A stretch of 64,000 bases of DNA from Aquitalea magnusonii. Its GTDB lineage: Bacteria; Pseudomonadota; Gammaproteobacteria; Burkholderiales; Chromobacteriaceae. This document shows positions 26,490 through 36,355 of the stretch, piece by piece; within the stretch, counting starts at the first letter, position 1; each line of letters starts with the position of its first letter. Where the stretch lies: contig NZ_AP018823.1 of NCBI RefSeq assembly GCF_002217795.2, positions 2,170,001-2,234,000 of the forward strand, read 5' to 3'. The position numbers were made by a program, and so were the translations under genes. The notes under the pieces were generated by a model that saw nothing but the letters and a program-made list of their open reading frames with translations, was not told where the DNA came from and ran no database searches.

Positions 26490-28439
26490 TCACACCGTGG
26501 TGCCAGGCAACTGCGGCTTGCCAAACAAGTAACCTTGCAGCTCGTTCACACCTAGCGCCTGCATTCTCTGCGCCTGCTCCACGGTTTCGATGCCCTCGGC
26601 AATCACCCTTATCTTCAGCCGTTGGGCAATGAACACCACGGCCTCGATGATGGCGGTGTTTTTTTCATCCGCCGACTGGATGAAGGCCTTGTCGATCTTG
26701 ATGGCATCAATCGGCAATTGGCAGATGCGGGAAAAAGAGGAATAACCGGTGCCAAAGTCATCGATATGGATTTCCACCCCCAACTGCTTGATGCGGAACA
26801 GCACCTGCTTGACCATATCGATCTCGTTTTCATGAAACACGCTCTCGGTCAGCTCGATGATGAGGTTTTCAGCAGCAAAGCCCTGGCTGGTGGCCAGCAA
26901 CAGCTTGTCGGCAAAGTCATCCTGCAGTAGCTGATGCAGCGACACATTCACCGCCACCTTGACCCGGCCATCCGCGGCACGGGGCAACAGTGCGGCAGCG
27001 GCAGCAATCGCCTGGCCGATGACCCAGTCTCCCAACTCGACAATGCTGCCGCTCTCTTCGGCAACCGGAATGAACTCTGCCGGCGAAATCGGCCCCAGCT
27101 CCGGGTGCGTCCAGCGCAGCAGCACTTCAAAAGAGGCCAACTGGTGATCGGCGGCAGAGACAATGGGCTGGCAGACAATGAACAACTGCCGGTTGGCAAT
27201 GGCCATGCGCAAGTCCTGCGCCAGAGTGGATTTGCGCGTCAATTGGGCGCGGATGCCGGGATTGAAAAACACCACGCAGCCCGTGCGCTTGGCTTCGCCA
27301 GCCGCAATGTCGGCGTACAGGAACAGATTGTTGGGATTGTCACAATCCGACTCGGAAACAGCACCAATACTGGCGTCTATCGCTATCGTCTTGCCCGCCA
27401 CGGTCATGGGGCTGTTGATTTCATCGCGGATCAGCCGCCCCACCGTGCGTGGTGGCACCGCGTCCTCACCCAGTTGCGCCAGGTAGAAGATGAATTCATC
27501 GCCGCCCCAGCGCCCAACCTGGCAATCGACATTGCTGAAGATGTCGCGGCTCAGACGGGAGGCCAGCGCCTCCAGCCGCTGCGCCACCTGGCGTAGTACA
27601 GCATCGCCAGCCTCATGGCCCATGCTGTCGTTGATCTGCTTGAAGCGATTGAGGTTGAGGAAAAAAACCGTGACATTGCCCGGCGTGATGCCAAAGTACT
27701 TCACCAGATTGGACACGCCATGCCGGTTCAAGAGGCCGGTCAGCTCGTCGTGGTAGGCCAGGCGTAGCAAATCCTTGCTTCTTTCCGCCACCCGCGCTTC
27801 CAGGGTGTTGTTTTCGCGTTGCAGCGCATTGGCCAGCGACGACACCTCATCCAGCAACGCCTGGTTGGACAGCGCCAGGCCCACGCTGTGGCGAATCAGC
27901 TTGTAATTGTTTTCATGGCTGAACAGCATGACTGCGGCAAAAATCAGCCCCAGCACCGCCAGCGTGATGAAAGGCGCAATGCCGGTTTGCAACAGCCGCA
28001 CACAGGCCGGCAGCAGCAATAACAGGATGTAGCTCTTGCCCATCACGCGCAGCGAAGCCAGCGTGCCGGTGGCACCGCCAGCCAGCGCGGACAAAATGAC
28101 GATGATGGCAAACTGCTGCGGCCCCTGGTAATGCGCAATACCCCACCAGCCCAGCCAGGCCCACAGCACTCCCGCCGCCAGCAAGCCCAGGCACAGGTAA
28201 AACTTATCGGCCACGAAGAAGGTTCTGGTCTGCCGGTAACGCCGGGCCGCATGCATAAACTGCATGAAGCGCAGCAGCATCAAGGCCATGGCCACAGCAG
28301 ACCAGACAGCGACCAAGCGGGATGCATCGTCCAACAAGATATAGGTGATGGCCAGAATCGCAGCCAGATTCACCATCAGGCCCAGCGCGTAGTTTTTCAG
28401 TGACTCGCGCCATATTTTTTCTATCATTCCCTGCTGCAT
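26490..28439 (-). CDS. Membrane-bound GGDEF-EAL protein with altered GGDEF metal site
   Basis: About 649 residues. Six or so hydrophobic segments at about 10-175 form a membrane sensor, followed by a coiled coil (LANALQRENNTLEARVAERS). In the GGDEF domain the motif itself is intact (about 312-316), but the metal-binding DxD site reads NLNRFK instead of DLDxFK. The EAL domain has EVLLRW in place of EALLRW, keeping the ExLxR pattern, and a complete DDFGTGYS. So the phosphodiesterase half may work while the cyclase half may not. Start set at 28439 (AAGG upstream); 28427 is also possible. Confidence 0.88.
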   Translation of the reverse strand: MQQGMIEKIWRESLKNYALGLMVNLAAILAITYILLDDASRLVAVWSAVAMALMLLRFMQFMHAARRYRQTRTFFVADKFYLCLGLLAAGVLWAWLGWWGIAHYQGPQQFAIIVILSALAGGATGTLASLRVMGKSYILLLLLPACVRLLQTGIAPFITLAVLGLIFAAVMLFSHENNYKLIRHSVGLALSNQALLDEVSSLANALQRENNTLEARVAERSKDLLRLAYHDELTGLLNRHGVSNLVKYFGITPGNVTVFFLNLNRFKQINDSMGHEAGDAVLRQVAQRLEALASRLSRDIFSNVDCQVGRWGGDEFIFYLAQLGEDAVPPRTVGRLIRDEINSPMTVAGKTIAIDASIGAVSESDCDNPNNLFLYADIAAGEAKRTGCVVFFNPGIRAQLTRKSTLAQDLRMAIANRQLFIVCQPIVSAADHQLASFEVLLRWTHPELGPISPAEFIPVAEESGSIVELGDWVIGQAIAAAAALLPRAADGRVKVAVNVSLHQLLQDDFADKLLLATSQGFAAENLIIELTESVFHENEIDMVKQVLFRIKQLGVEIHIDDFGTGYSSFSRICQLPIDAIKIDKAFIQSADEKNTAIIEAVVFIAQRLKIRVIAEGIETVEQAQRMQALGVNELQGYLFGKPQLPGTTV

Positions 28440-28705
28440 ACACGGCCTTATTGAATGGCACTTGCCTGTTGTTATTGCAGCCTGCGGATATACGCAGCAA
28501 TTGCCATGCCCGTTCACCCGGCGCACAAGGCCGGGCGTCCAGCAGCAACAGCGCAGCGCGCAAGCCGTCTGTCAACGCCACATCGACTGATTATAGGCAT
28601 CAAACCGGCCAAGGCTTGCCGACACCGCGCAAGCGGCCCGCGCGCGCACTCTACCGTTTTGCCGCTGGCCCTCCGCTTTCTGCCTGGCGCTGGCGGCGGC
28701 GTGGA

Positions 28706-29659
28706 TCAGCCTTCGCGGCTCAGTTCCAGCAAGGCGCGGGCAAAGTCGGCCAGCGGGCGCGACTGGCTGGCGGCACGGGTAAACATGGCAATGGGAGGCA
28801 AGGTCCAGTCAAAGGAATACGGCACAATGGCCAAACCCGTGGTGCGTGCCAGTTCTTCGGCGATATCCGCCGGCACGATGGACACGGCCCGTTCGCTGGC
28901 CACAATCATTTCGCCAATCAGCTTGGAGGAATAGCTCTCGACAATAGGCACAGGCGGCGCGATACCGGCAGCCAGAAAGATATCCGCCACCTGCTCGCGC
29001 ATTGGCGTATTGGGTGCGCCCAAGATCCAGTCCAGCCCCACCAACTGCCCCCAGTCCAGCCGGACGCGGCCTAGCTGCGCGGCCAGGCGGCGGCTGGCAA
29101 TCAGGCGCGGCTGTTGCCGGTAGAGCAGATTGAACTCCACGCCACGCAAGTCCACCGTGGAAGAAGCCCGGCCAATCACGATGTCCAGCGTGTGATCCTG
29201 CAATTGCGGCAGCAACTGATCACTGGTGCCTTCATGAATGGTCACGGTCAGGCCCTTGCTGTCCGCCGGCATGGCGCGGCGGATGGCGGCGGACAGCAAA
29301 CGGCCCGAGATAAAGGGAATCACCCCCACATGCAGGTGGGCATCGAAGCCGGCCGCCGCACTGGCCATATCGCGCACCAGATGATCCAGATCGTGCAGCA
29401 TGGCCCGCGCCCGCGCCAGCACCAGTTTGCCCAGCGCCGTGGGGGCCATGCCGCGCGTCGAACGGTCAAACAGCGCACCGCCAAACATGCCCTCCAGCTC
29501 GGACAGGGCATTGGTGATGGCCGGCTGGCTGCTGGCCATCTGCTCCGCCACCCGAGTCAGTGAGCCATGCTGCTGGATGTTCAGCAGCAGGATCAGGTGG
29601 CGCATTTTCAGCCGGGCAGACAGGTGGCGCAGGATCTCATCGGCATTGATTTCGGCCAT
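28706..29659 (-). CDS. LysR-family transcriptional regulator
   Basis: A 317-residue LysR protein with HTH at about 18-75 (SLTRVAEQMASSQPAITNAL) and an effector domain of the GbpR/CbbR-like type (LHVGVIPFISGRLL; TLDIVIGRAS). It is divergent from maeB across 208 bp and may regulate it, or another target. The 266 bp downstream to the GGDEF-EAL gene holds no ORF that I would call. Confidence 0.85.
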   Translation of the reverse strand: MAEINADEILRHLSARLKMRHLILLLNIQQHGSLTRVAEQMASSQPAITNALSELEGMFGGALFDRSTRGMAPTALGKLVLARARAMLHDLDHLVRDMASAAAGFDAHLHVGVIPFISGRLLSAAIRRAMPADSKGLTVTIHEGTSDQLLPQLQDHTLDIVIGRASSTVDLRGVEFNLLYRQQPRLIASRRLAAQLGRVRLDWGQLVGLDWILGAPNTPMREQVADIFLAAGIAPPVPIVESYSSKLIGEMIVASERAVSIVPADIAEELARTTGLAIVPYSFDWTLPPIAMFTRAASQSRPLADFARALLELSREG

Positions 29660-29867
29660 GGCGGGTCAAACCATAATATAAATAGTATGGAGTGATAGTA
29701 AATCAAAATATTTACCTTATGTTATTTCGCTAGACTTGCTGTTAATCCAGTGGCCAGCCCCGCTATGGGACGCCCAACTGGAGAGAGCGTGGCTGCCCTG
29801 TCCGGCAGCCAAAACGACATAGCGATGGCCTTGGCACTGCAAACAAGCCCACATCAGGAGCGACACC

Positions 29868-32165
29868 ATGGATACGACCGATCGTCAGGCAGCACTGGAT
29901 TACCACGAATTTCCCACCCCGGGCAAAATCGCCGTCAACGCCAGCAAGCCGCTGGTGACCCAGCGCGACCTGGCGCTGGCCTACACCCCCGGCGTGGCCG
30001 CCGCCTGCGAAGAAATCGTGGCCGACCCGCTCAATGCCAGCCGCTTTACCGCCCGCTCCAATCTGGTGGGCGTCATCACCAACGGCACTGCCGTACTGGG
30101 CCTGGGCAATATCGGCGCACTGGCCTCCAAGCCGGTGATGGAAGGCAAGGCGGTACTGTTCAAGAAATTTGCCGGTGTTGATGTATTCGACATCGAAATC
30201 AACGAAACCGACCCGGACAAGCTGGTAGACATCATCGCCAGCCTGGAATCCACCTTTGGCGGCATCAATCTGGAAGACATCAAGGCCCCGGAATGCTTTG
30301 AAGTGGAACGCAAGCTGCGCGAACGGATGAAGATTCCGGTCTTCCATGACGACCAGCACGGCACCGCCATCACCGTGGCCGCCGCCTTCATCAACGGCCT
30401 CAAAGTGGTGGGCAAGGACATCAGCCAGGTCAAGGTAGTCACCTCCGGCGCCGGTGCCGCCGCCCTCACCTGCCTGGACCTGATGGTGCATCTGGGCCTG
30501 CCGCTGCAAAACATCTGGGTGACGGATATCGAAGGCGTGGTCTACCAGGGCCGTACCAGCCTGATGGACCCGGCCAAGGCGCGCTTTGCCCAGCCCACCG
30601 ACGCCCGCACCCTGCGCGAAGTGATTGCCGGGGCCGATGTATTCCTCGGCCTGTCCGCTGGCGGTGTGCTCAAGCCGGACATGGTGGCGCAAATGGCCGC
30701 CCGCCCGCTGATTCTGGCGCTGGCCAACCCGGCACCGGAAATCCTGCCGGAACAAGCCCATGCGGTGCGTGACGACGTGGTGATGGCCACTGGCCGTTCC
30801 GACTACCCCAACCAGGTCAATAACGTGCTGTGCTTCCCCTACATCTTCCGCGGCGCGCTGGATGTGGGCGCCACCACCATCACCCGCGAGATGGAAGTGG
30901 CTGCGGTGTACGCCATTGCCGGCCTGGCCGAAGAAGAACAAAACGAAGTGGTGGCCGCCGCCTACGGCAGTTACGACCTATCCTTCGGCCCGCAATACCT
31001 GATTCCCAAACCGTTCGACCCGCGCCTGATCGTGCGCATTGCCCCGGCCGTGGCCAAGGCGGCAATGGACAGCGGCGTGGCCACCCGGCCGATTGCCAAC
31101 CTGGACGCCTATACCGAGCAACTGCAGCAGTTTGTCTACCACTCCGGCAGCTTCATGAAGCCGCTGTTTGCCGCCGCCAAAAAACAGGTGCGCGAAGGCG
31201 GCAAGACCCGCATCGTGTTTACCGAGGGCGAAGACGAACGCGTGCTGCGCGCGGTGCAGGTGATCGTGGATGAAAAACTGGCGCGCCCGATTCTGGTGGG
31301 CCGTCCGGAAGTGCTGCTGGCCCGTATCGAAAAATTCGGCCTGCGCCTGCGCCTGGGCGAGGACGTGGAAGTCACCAACCCGGAATACGACGAACGCTTC
31401 CACCAGTACTGGACCAGCTACTGGGAGCTGATGTGCCGTGACGGCGTGACCAAGGAAATGGCGCGGGTGGAAATGCGCCGCCGCCTGACCCTGATTGGCG
31501 CAATGATGGTGCGCCTTGGCGATGCCGATGGCATGATCTGCGGCACAGTGGGCAGCTATCACGACCACCTGCGCTATATCGACCAGGTGATTGGCAAGAA
31601 AGCCGGCTCCGACACCTATGCCGCCATGAACATCCTGCTGCTGGACAAGCAGACCGTGGCACTGGTGGACACCCACGTCAACGACAACCCCACGGCCCAG
31701 CAAATTGCCGAATTTACCATTGCCGCCGCCGAGGAAATGACGCTGCTGCACATGAAGCCCAAGGCCGCACTGCTGTCGCGCTCCAACTTCGGCTCCGGCA
31801 GCTCGGCCTCCGGCAGCAAGATGCGTCAGGCGCTGGAGCTGATCCGCCAGCGCGCCCCGGAACTGGAAGTGGACGGTGAAATGCATGGCGACTGCGCGCT
31901 GGACGAAGCGCTGCGCATGGACATCCTGCCGATGTCGCGCCTCAAGGGCGCGGCCAATCTGCTGGTCTGCCCCAATGTGGATGCCGGCAATATCGCCTAC
32001 AACCTGCTGAAAACCGCCGCCGGCAGCAATGTCGCCGTCGGTCCCTTCTTGCTGGGCGTCAATGCGCCGGTCAACATCCTCACCTCCAGCTCCACCGTAC
32101 GCCGCATCATCAATATGGCGGCGCTGACCGTGATGGAAGCCAACCGCCAGATCGACCAGGGCTAA
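29868..32165 (+). CDS. maeB: NADP-dependent malic enzyme with phosphotransacetylase-like domain
   Basis: A 765-residue MaeB-type enzyme making pyruvate, CO2 and NADPH from malate. The malic domain (1-about 430) shows the catalytic Tyr in YTPGVAAAC, the [20 protein letters not shown] segment, metal ligands in DDQHGTA and the Rossmann GAGAAAL. The C-terminal ~320 residues resemble phosphate acetyltransferase; in MaeB this part has no known acetyl transfer and is thought to bind effectors such as acetyl-CoA. Shine-Dalgarno AGGAGCGACACC. Product use fits with gallate breakdown, which yields pyruvate and oxaloacetate, but MaeB is a general housekeeping enzyme. Confidence 0.95.
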   Translation: MDTTDRQAALDYHEFPTPGKIAVNASKPLVTQRDLALAYTPGVAAACEEIVADPLNASRFTARSNLVGVITNGTAVLGLGNIGALASKPVMEGKAVLFKKFAGVDVFDIEINETDPDKLVDIIASLESTFGGINLEDIKAPECFEVERKLRERMKIPVFHDDQHGTAITVAAAFINGLKVVGKDISQVKVVTSGAGAAALTCLDLMVHLGLPLQNIWVTDIEGVVYQGRTSLMDPAKARFAQPTDARTLREVIAGADVFLGLSAGGVLKPDMVAQMAARPLILALANPAPEILPEQAHAVRDDVVMATGRSDYPNQVNNVLCFPYIFRGALDVGATTITREMEVAAVYAIAGLAEEEQNEVVAAAYGSYDLSFGPQYLIPKPFDPRLIVRIAPAVAKAAMDSGVATRPIANLDAYTEQLQQFVYHSGSFMKPLFAAAKKQVREGGKTRIVFTEGEDERVLRAVQVIVDEKLARPILVGRPEVLLARIEKFGLRLRLGEDVEVTNPEYDERFHQYWTSYWELMCRDGVTKEMARVEMRRRLTLIGAMMVRLGDADGMICGTVGSYHDHLRYIDQVIGKKAGSDTYAAMNILLLDKQTVALVDTHVNDNPTAQQIAEFTIAAAEEMTLLHMKPKAALLSRSNFGSGSSASGSKMRQALELIRQRAPELEVDGEMHGDCALDEALRMDILPMSRLKGAANLLVCPNVDAGNIAYNLLKTAAGSNVAVGPFLLGVNAPVNILTSSSTVRRIINMAALTVMEANRQIDQG

Positions 32166-32214
32166 ACTCCCCACCCACCAGGCAGCCATGCCAACGCAGG
32201 GCTGCCAGATCGCC

Positions 32215-32250
32215 AAGGGGCCACCTCACTGAGCGGTGACGTGGCCCCTT
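32215..32250. terminator. Terminator-like hairpin after maeB
   Basis: A 10-bp perfect stem AAGGGGCCAC/GTGGCCCCTT with a 16-base loop, 50 bp after the stop. It lacks a clean T run. The rest of the 304-bp gap 32166-32469 holds no ORF I can support; the promoter of the next gene probably lies at its right end. Confidence 0.5.
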
Positions 32251-32469
32251 ATTGCCATCGGCGGCAACACGACATATCTGCAACACCACCGGCAATGGCC
32301 AGGCCACCGCCCGGCAAGACCAGGCAGTCACATTGCGCCGGCAAGACCGCACCGCCGCGCCGCCAGAACAAGCCACGGCAACATCCACTGGCGCAAGCCA
32401 TGCTAGTATTAGCCCCTTGCATCCACGACCCTCAAGCCGAATGGCCAACCATAAGGGCCCAGACTTCAC

Positions 32470-32856
32470 ATGAACCATTCCATCATTGGCCGCGCCCTGC
32501 TGCTGGGCGCCCTGCTGCTGGGCGGCATCGCCCACGCCGAAACCGAAGACATTCCGCTGCCGGGCGACGTGCAGAACGCCCCGCTCAAGAGTGCAAAAAA
32601 ACCGGCACACCACGCCGGCACCACCGCCAGCAGCCAGCAAGGCAGCCACAAACACGCCAGCAAACCGGGCCGCAAACACCGCGTCACCACCAGCCATGCC
32701 AAACACCACGGCAAGAAGGCCAGCGCGCACAAAGCCGGCAAGATGCCCAAGGCTGTCGCACACAAAGCCAAGGCCAAAAAAGTTGTTTCGCATAAATCAA
32801 GCAAAAACAACAAGCTAAAGCAAAAGGCCAACAAAAAGCACAAGAAAATGCATTAG
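32470..32856 (+). CDS. Exported Lys/His-rich small protein
   Basis: 128 residues. A clear signal peptide (1-23, ending IAHA-ET), a short acidic start (ETEDIPLPGD), then about 90 residues made almost only of Lys, His, Ala, Ser and Gly (for example SHAKHHGKKASAHKAGKM). The charge is strongly positive and it looks unstructured. I know no named family; histone H1-like tails and metal-binding His-rich proteins have such composition. Possible roles are binding DNA, polyanions or divalent metals in the periplasm. It lies alone between maeB and tRNA-Thr. Confidence 0.75.
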   Translation: MNHSIIGRALLLGALLLGGIAHAETEDIPLPGDVQNAPLKSAKKPAHHAGTTASSQQGSHKHASKPGRKHRVTTSHAKHHGKKASAHKAGKMPKAVAHKAKAKKVVSHKSSKNNKLKQKANKKHKKMH

Positions 32857-32900
32857 GCCGCTTGCCAAGCCACCGGTGAAACGCTATATTGCAGCCCTTC

Positions 32901-32976
32901 GCCGGTGTAGCTCAGTTGGTAGAGCACCTGACTTGTAATCAGGGGGTCGCGAGTTCGATTCCTGCCGCCGGCACCA
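32901..32976 (+). tRNA. tRNA-Thr (anticodon TGT)
   Basis: 76 nt with encoded CCA. Acceptor GCCGGTG pairs with the 3' CGCCGGC; the D arm is GCTCAGTTGGTAGAGC; the anticodon arm CCTGA-CTTGTAA-TCAGG gives TGT; the T arm holds GTTCGATTC. All stems pair well and the gene is intact. Confidence 0.97.
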
Positions 32977-32983
32977 TATTCCA

Positions 32984-33013
32984 CGGGCCTTGTAGCGATA
33001 CAAGGCCCGTTTT
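32984..33013 (+). terminator. Rho-independent terminator of tRNA-Thr
   Basis: Perfect 11-bp stem CGGGCCTTGTA/TACAAGGCCCG with a GCGA loop and TTTT, 7 bp after the tRNA. Confidence 0.88.
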
Positions 33014-33070
33014 GCATTTCTGCAATTCAGCATCATTCCCGCACACATCCCAAACAGCCGGTGTAACGTC

Positions 33071-33147
33071 GCGGATTCTTTTGCACACTTTCGCACGCGC
33101 TTTTGCACTGATGAATCCGCAATAATATGCAAAACAACCTGCAAAAA
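33071..33147. repeat. Repeat array at the prophage right end (candidate transposase-binding sites)
   Basis: Direct repeats TTTTGCAC (33079-33086), TTTCGCAC (33089-33096) and TTTTGCAC (33101-33108) lie between the inverted repeat GCGGATTC (33071-33078) and GAATCCGC (33113-33120). Two inverted copies TGCAAAA follow (33128-33134, 33140-33146). Several such sites near each end are expected for MuA-type transposases. Confidence 0.55.
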
Positions 33148-33309
33148 TTAACCTCCATCAGGTACGGGTGATCCGGCAGGATGGTTGCCTGCATTTATCC
33201 AGTCGACGTATGCAACGTAGTCCGGGTCATCGACAGCCTGGCACGGCGCGACAACTTTACCGTCACTATCGCGGGTAACAGCCCCGCTGTTCATATCGAT
33301 TGTGTACAT
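33148..33309 (-). CDS. Small phage protein after the tail fibre gene
   Basis: A 53-residue ORF whose ATG overlaps the fibre stop (TGATG), so it is probably translated by coupling. It begins MYTIDMNSGAVTRDSDGK and has a YVAYVDWINAGNHP segment, the kind of short acidic protein often found directly after phage fibre genes and sometimes annotated as a fibre assembly or XkdX-like helper. No firm family. It ends one base after the terminal repeat TGCAAAA, so it is the last gene of the phage. Confidence 0.6.
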   Translation of the reverse strand: MYTIDMNSGAVTRDSDGKVVAPCQAVDDPDYVAYVDWINAGNHPAGSPVPDGG

Positions 33310-35858
33310 CACTGCTCCGTTTCAAGGTAGACGCTGACAATGTCGATGCCGACAGCCAGGGCGGTAGCGTTGTTGGTGCGCCATGCCCTGTGTGCCAGCA
33401 GTGTAGTGTTTGCCGGCAGGGTTGTGCCTGCAGTACCTGGACCAACTGAACCTTCAACGAAGGTACCAGTATCCAGCCGCTCAACACGGTAATAAACGAC
33501 TCCACTGGTAGTAGACGGGCTGTACAGGGTCAGCTCATAGATCGGGCCACCAGTAATGCCGGTTGCTGCCATCGGGGGGAAGCCCGCACCAAGCCCGATA
33601 GCTGCCTGCCCTGCACTGCCGCCATAGACGATATAGAGTTGTGTAGCGTCAGTAGACAGTTGCGCCAAGCCAACACAGTTCGTTAGCGTGTTCGGCTCGA
33701 CGTTAGTTGGGGCTGCAACGCTGGATGACAGGCCGACGAATGCACGCGCACCAGATACCGCTGCGGGATCGGAGAATGCGAAGCGGGTGCTATAGAAGAA
33801 GCCGCCGAGCGTACCTGTCCCTAGGGTATACATTCCCAGCGTTGCGTACAGGCCAGACAAGCTACCCACTGTCGCGGCTGACACGTAGCCGATGCGTTGC
33901 GCCATACCTACCATCGTGCCCGCTGTCACCGTGCGCGCCGTCGCAGTGCCGACAGCCGCGGGGGCCGCCATGGTGTCGTAGAACCATGTGGTGCCGCCAC
34001 CTTGGGCGTTCATCACGCTGATTTTCCTGCGCCAGCGAGCTGGGTCATTCACAACGAATTTACCCATGGACGGAATAGCTGCTGGTAGCGTGCGACCGGC
34101 CAGGGTTTGGCCGTACTCAAGCGTGTAACCGGATGCCGGGGCGGACGGGGCGGACACCGCTTGCAGCCGGTTACCAGAAGACAGTAGCGTACCGCTGATT
34201 TGCAGCTTGTCTGTGCCGTTGTCAGTAGACGTGCCGATTAGCAGATTACCGCTTGCTTTGAATGAGCCTACGCGAACGCCTCCAGCATAAAACACAATCT
34301 GTCTGCCGGTAGAGTCGTCTGTGTAGCCAATCAGATCGATAGCCGATTTCTGGGATAATGCAGCACCGCCACCCGCCGACAGCCTCAGCATGCCGTAGTC
34401 AGTCCCGAGGTTTTGGTTACCGTTACCGGTTATCTCACCCGCAACCATCGTCGTAGACAACGCTGGCAACGAACCGGGACCATAGAGCGCTACGCCTCCC
34501 GCCAGGTTTACCATCAGACCGTTCACTTTGAGAGATGACGTTGTGGTAGTGCCTGAAAACGTGGGGCTTGCAGTCGTGGCCGCCTGTTTCCAAGCATTCC
34601 ACGACACTCCACCGTCAGTGCTGGAACGCATGAAAAAGTTGTTGGCGGTCAGTGTGTGGAACTGCTGCGTTATCAAACTGCCGACGTTCTTAACGAGCAG
34701 TATGCCACCTGCGCTGCCCGAGGGGTTCCCGTTGGACGCGGCGGTGAACGACACCCCGCTTGTTGTCATAGCGTTAAAATCTGTAGCGCTATTGTCGTAC
34801 CAGCATAGCGCGTTTATGTTGACCCACGCTGTCGTTGAGACCTTGTTTGAGCTGTCTTTGTTTGCCGGGGATGTGGCATAAATAGTGCCATTCACCTGCA
34901 GCCGATCCGACCCGTTATCGGACGTGGAGCCGATTAGCAGATTTCCTGCATAAGAAAGAGCCATCGGCGTTGACCACGTTATTGAACTGCCGGACGTACC
35001 AGAGGGTGCAGTATTCCAGTAATGCCAGCCGCCGTAGGCTGAATAAATGGAGGCATATGTGTTGTACTTATACACCCATCCACCAGTAGTCAACACCGCG
35101 TTCTGAACAAGCTGCATCACCCCGGTAGACTGTGAAATAACCGCCCCACCTTGCAGCTCTACACCGTAGTTTTGACTAGCCCATGCACTGGGTGCCGCCC
35201 CAGCTCCAATCACCCTAGCAGTAGCTGTTAGCGTGCTTGCGTCACCGTCATGAGACAAAACACCGTCAATACCCAGCGCGGACGGGTGCGACAGCGTAAC
35301 ATTCCCGGTGTACCTAGTTTCCACAGTTACCTGCAGATTGTACGCATTTGAGTTGTTAGTTGTTACCTGCACCACGCCGCCGCTTACCTGCAAACGTGGC
35401 TTGTTACTATCTGTTCCGCTGTTAGCTACCAAGCGTATTGCCCAGGTTGAGGCTGCAGTCTGGTATACCTGATAACTTGCACCAGTATTCGAGGACGTTC
35501 CGGTTACGTTCAGCCTGAACGTGTAGACGTAGCCGGCGACTAGCGCGGTATTGCCACTACTATCAAGCGGAACGTTAGTCCAGTCCGCACTAGAAACCCC
35601 AGCCATCGCTGTACTGAATAACGTAACGCCTGGAAGCTTGGCAGAACCAGTAATTTTCAGGTCGGGCAGGCTGCTGGGGTACGGGTGTACATGATCAGCC
35701 CGTGATGCATCTGCCGATGTACCGGACGCTGCCTGCGCCGCGAGAGATGACGGCGCAGCGCTGGATACCGAGGCCTTACCCGCAACTGCCACAAACAGAG
35801 CTTTGATATCAGCACCGATAACTTGCGCCAGCGCAGTGACTTTTGTCGCAACAGACAT
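33309..35858 (-). CDS. Tail fibre protein
   Basis: 849 residues, low in Cys, rich in Ser, Thr, Gly and Asn. It begins with a helical part and the ADHVHPYPSSLPDL motif common in phage fibres. The middle has repeated beta modules: GNLLIGSTSDNGSDRLQVNG and GNLLIGTSTDNGTDKLQISG are two copies of one unit. The C-terminal ~250 residues (WRRKISVMNAQGGG onward) resemble a receptor-binding tip. The ATG directly follows the TAA of the stalk gene. Base composition is lower in G+C than the head genes, usual for fibre genes exchanged between phages. Confidence 0.8.
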   Translation of the reverse strand: MSVATKVTALAQVIGADIKALFVAVAGKASVSSAAPSSLAAQAASGTSADASRADHVHPYPSSLPDLKITGSAKLPGVTLFSTAMAGVSSADWTNVPLDSSGNTALVAGYVYTFRLNVTGTSSNTGASYQVYQTAASTWAIRLVANSGTDSNKPRLQVSGGVVQVTTNNSNAYNLQVTVETRYTGNVTLSHPSALGIDGVLSHDGDASTLTATARVIGAGAAPSAWASQNYGVELQGGAVISQSTGVMQLVQNAVLTTGGWVYKYNTYASIYSAYGGWHYWNTAPSGTSGSSITWSTPMALSYAGNLLIGSTSDNGSDRLQVNGTIYATSPANKDSSNKVSTTAWVNINALCWYDNSATDFNAMTTSGVSFTAASNGNPSGSAGGILLVKNVGSLITQQFHTLTANNFFMRSSTDGGVSWNAWKQAATTASPTFSGTTTTSSLKVNGLMVNLAGGVALYGPGSLPALSTTMVAGEITGNGNQNLGTDYGMLRLSAGGGAALSQKSAIDLIGYTDDSTGRQIVFYAGGVRVGSFKASGNLLIGTSTDNGTDKLQISGTLLSSGNRLQAVSAPSAPASGYTLEYGQTLAGRTLPAAIPSMGKFVVNDPARWRRKISVMNAQGGGTTWFYDTMAAPAAVGTATARTVTAGTMVGMAQRIGYVSAATVGSLSGLYATLGMYTLGTGTLGGFFYSTRFAFSDPAAVSGARAFVGLSSSVAAPTNVEPNTLTNCVGLAQLSTDATQLYIVYGGSAGQAAIGLGAGFPPMAATGITGGPIYELTLYSPSTTSGVVYYRVERLDTGTFVEGSVGPGTAGTTLPANTTLLAHRAWRTNNATALAVGIDIVSVYLETEQ

Positions 35859-36347
35859 TTAGGCTTTCGCTGCATTGTAAGCGGCAACGAAATCTGTCGT
35901 GGGATCACCGATGCCGAGATTGGTACATGCTTGAAGCTGCTGTGCCGCCGTCAGTGACTGGGCGTCGGCAAAGGACAATCGATTTCCGACCGCTGTCAGC
36001 AGGTTAGCCAGCGCCGACTTGTCATTGCCGATCTCGGCCTCAATTTCCTGCAGCGTGTCATAAGCCGCTGACGCACCGCCAAGAATCTGGTTTTTCAGAT
36101 CAGCTAGTAGCCCCGTGATCTTGGTCGACGAGTAGGTTTTGGTATTGCTGGCCGCCGTGTCATCAATAGATGCACCGGCAGCACCTGCCGCCGCCTGGGC
36201 TAACTGCAGCACCTCATTGATCGCTGCAACCAAACTGACTTTTTCGGTCGTATTCAAGACAGCCAAGTTTCCCTGATTTGCCTTCAATAACTTGATGTCA
36301 GCTGCGATGCTCTGTGCTAGTTCGGTAATACGTGTTTGCAGAGACAT
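35859..36347 (-). CDS. Fibre stalk/adaptor protein
   Basis: 162 residues, mostly helical: heptad-rich N-terminus (LQTRITELAQSIAADIKLLKA), then VAAINEVLQLAQAAAGAAG. Its C-terminus (LSFADAQSLTAAQQLQACTN) is often seen in phage fibre N-terminal domains. The ATG at 36347 has AGGAG six bases upstream. It abuts the fibre gene without spacing and its beginning resembles that of the fibre protein (TKVTALAQVIGADIKALF), so the two share an origin and probably form one fibre. Confidence 0.7.
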   Translation of the reverse strand: MSLQTRITELAQSIAADIKLLKANQGNLAVLNTTEKVSLVAAINEVLQLAQAAAGAAGASIDDTAASNTKTYSSTKITGLLADLKNQILGGASAAYDTLQEIEAEIGNDKSALANLLTAVGNRLSFADAQSLTAAQQLQACTNLGIGDPTTDFVAAYNAAKA

Positions 36348-36355
36348 TTGCACTC

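Noticed and set aside
32901..33061. tRNA-Thr as an attachment site of a site-specific phage
   Set aside because: The tRNA and its terminator are intact, no second copy of the 3' end is seen in the window, and the phage is of the transposing Mu type without a visible tyrosine integrase.
33309..35858. Gene for invertible fibre ends (Mu gin/mom-type inversion)
   Set aside because: No recombinase gene and no inverted half-fibre copy are seen next to the fibre gene.
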